Below are positions 62,611-64,000 of a stretch of 64,000 nucleotides of DNA, piece by piece (within the stretch, counting starts at the first letter, position 1; the number at the start of each line of letters is the position of its first letter). The notes under the pieces are model-generated. The model saw only the letters and a program-made list of their open reading frames with translations. It was not told where the DNA came from and did no database searches. The position numbers and the translations under genes were made by a program. This DNA is from Bacteroidota bacterium (GTDB lineage: Bacteria; Bacteroidota; Bacteroidia; AKYH767-A; OLB10): contig JAGVTU010000017.1 of the NCBI GenBank assembly GCA_019136655.1, forward strand, positions 274,312 through 338,311, written 5' to 3'.

Positions 62611-64000
62611 ATGAAATTTTTTATTGCCTCAAAAAGTATAATCAAACTGCTTGTGCTGTTGTTGGTTTTTAGCTGGAATCAAGCGTTTGCGCAAGGTTAT
62701 AACCACACATGGTTATTGGGGTACTTGAGTAACACCCCTAATGATAAAGGAAGATTAAATTTTACCGATACTTCCGTAACATACATTACAGAGATAAGAA
62801 AAATTCCTTTTTCTGGAACACAGGGAAACATTTCGGATGAAAACGGAAATCTGCTGATGAGCAGTAATGGGATTTTTATAGCCAATGCTACGGGTAATAC
62901 CATGCAGGACGGAGGAGATTTAAATCCCAATTTATATACGGATGGTTATAAACAATATGGATTAGCCATGTCTTATGCCAATATATTTTTACCCATGCCT
63001 GATGATTCAAATAAATATGTTTTGTTTCATCAGACAGGGAGTGATGTAATTCTTGCTTCAACTGAAATATATTACAGCATAGCGGATATGAGCTATAGTG
63101 GCGGGATGGGAAAAGTAATCAGTAAAAATAATATTATAAAAACAGGAACTTTTGGCTATGGATTATCTGCTTGTAAACATGGCAACGGTAGAGATTGGTG
63201 GGTGTTTTCCATAAGCATAAATGCAGATTCTGTTTATAAATATTTATTAACCCCTGATTCTATTTATTTTATGGGCAGTCAATATCTGAATTTAACAGCC
63301 TCTCAGGGTTGGGGCGGGCAACCAACCTTTTCACCTGACGGAAATAAGTTTGCTTTTGCAACAGGGTATGGTATTCCTTCTTCGGGCAACTGGTATCATG
63401 ATGTCAGGATTTTTGATTTTGACAGGTGTTCAGGGATGTTTTCAGATGAAACATTAGTTCCGCTTACAGCAGATAGTCTTGCAGGTTTCGGAATAGCTTT
63501 TTCACCCAATTCAAAATATTTATATGTTTCATCATGGCAAACCATTTACCAGTTGAATGTTGATACCATTAATGTTCCTGCATCATTAAAAGTTGTAGCC
63601 GTTAATGACACTTTTCTTTCCCCTTCTTTTCCTTTTTATACTGATTTTTTCTTTATGTATCTTGCCGCAAACGGCAAGATTTATATTACGTCAGGCAGCA
63701 GTGTAGTTGATTTGCATTACATAAATTATCCTGATAGCGCAGATACAGTTTGTGATGTTCATTTGCATGATTTACATTTATTGGGATTTCATTTCAGAGC
63801 CGTCCCCAACCACCCCAATTACTACTTAGGTCGTTTGGTGGGCAGCCCGTGCGATACGCTTACAGGCATACATGATTTGGCAGCGCATGATTTTCGCTTT
63901 TCCATTTCGCCCAACCCCAACAATGGTAATTTTAAAATCATGTATCTGTTGCCACAAAACAAAAGCGGCACGTTGCAGATATTTGATATAACAGGAAAAG
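62611..64000 (+). CDS. Secreted propeller-like protein with T9SS sorting domain (3' truncated by window)
   Basis: An open frame of 463 codons runs to the window edge. Residues 1-28 are a signal peptide (MKFFIASKSIIKLLVLLLVF then SWNQAFAQ). The body has WD40/PD40-like phrases (QPTFSPDGNKFAFATG, GIAFSPNSKYLYVSSW, AANGKIYIT) typical of Bacteroidota proteins with a beta-propeller before the sorting domain. The start of the T9SS domain is visible (SISPNPNNGNFKIMYLLP, then LQIFDITGK). An in-frame ATG at 62596 is a less likely start. Function is unknown. Confidence 0.88.
   Translation, partial: MKFFIASKSIIKLLVLLLVFSWNQAFAQGYNHTWLLGYLSNTPNDKGRLNFTDTSVTYITEIRKIPFSGTQGNISDENGNLLMSSNGIFIANATGNTMQDGGDLNPNLYTDGYKQYGLAMSYANIFLPMPDDSNKYVLFHQTGSDVILASTEIYYSIADMSYSGGMGKVISKNNIIKTGTFGYGLSACKHGNGRDWWVFSISINADSVYKYLLTPDSIYFMGSQYLNLTASQGWGGQPTFSPDGNKFAFATGYGIPSSGNWYHDVRIFDFDRCSGMFSDETLVPLTADSLAGFGIAFSPNSKYLYVSSWQTIYQLNVDTINVPASLKVVAVNDTFLSPSFPFYTDFFFMYLAANGKIYITSGSSVVDLHYINYPDSADTVCDVHLHDLHLLGFHFRAVPNHPNYYLGRLVGSPCDTLTGIHDLAAHDFRFSISPNPNNGNFKIMYLLPQNKSGTLQIFDITGK

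Overview
The window is a chromosomal segment of a Bacteroidota bacterium. Four signs support this. Several secreted proteins end in type IX secretion (T9SS) sorting domains, and one gene encodes PorQ. A 1439-residue protein carries SprB-type repeats. Many genes have the Bacteroidota promoter pattern (TTTG, about 19 bases, TAnnTTTG). There is also an aryl-polyene/flexirubin-type gene cluster. I cannot name the genus. No rRNA, tRNA or CRISPR array was seen.

Layout. 1-12510: a mostly rightward housekeeping block (RNA m5C methyltransferase, rplU-rpmA, lpxK, purine nucleoside phosphorylase, murB, gcvH, a VanZ-like protein) with two large secreted T9SS proteins. 12574-13482: a leftward methyltransferase. 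13651-22578: a tightly packed rightward aryl-polyene/flexirubin-like operon with two acyl carrier proteins, an LpxL-like acyltransferase, two hot-dog dehydratases, a thioesterase, four ketosynthase-fold proteins, a polysaccharide deacetylase, a LolA-like carrier and a GT2-DUF2062 fusion. It lacks a recognisable ammonia lyase, ketoreductase and exporter.

22580-31604: a 9.0-kb genomic island inserted exactly at the 3' end of mnmE. It is bounded by a 24-bp direct repeat with one mismatch that encodes the MnmE C-terminus (KFCIGK-stop). Its only cargo is one operon: SNF2/RapA-like helicase, type III-like Mod methyltransferase, KilA-N protein, and Res helicase-nuclease. No integrase is present. This is the most notable feature of the window.

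31582-43133: leftward genes. The first group is mnmE, an aminotransferase class IV enzyme, gmhB and a rhomboid protease. An exopolysaccharide operon follows (WecA-like transferase, rfbC, a Wzc-like tyrosine autokinase with a Tyr-Gly tail, a Wza-like export lipoprotein, a GT4 glycosyltransferase and asnB). 43245-50105: a lipoprotein, two DEAD-box RNA helicases, an EamA transporter, a zinc phospholipase C-like protein, a METTL21-like methyltransferase and a phosphopantetheinyl transferase. 50208-54875: a single-module NRPS (C-A-PCP-TE) and its own phosphopantetheinyl transferase. The adenylation pocket reads like an Asn code, and the thioesterase has Cys in place of the usual Ser. 55001-62209: glyA, porQ, cmk, then leftward ffh, folD and argS. 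62210-62610 is non-coding. A further T9SS protein starts at 62611 and runs off the window.

How parts connect: the acyl carrier and peptidyl carrier proteins need 4'-phosphopantetheine, and the two phosphopantetheinyl transferases could supply it. The aryl-polyene operon and mnmE were probably convergent neighbours, two bases apart, before the island arrived.
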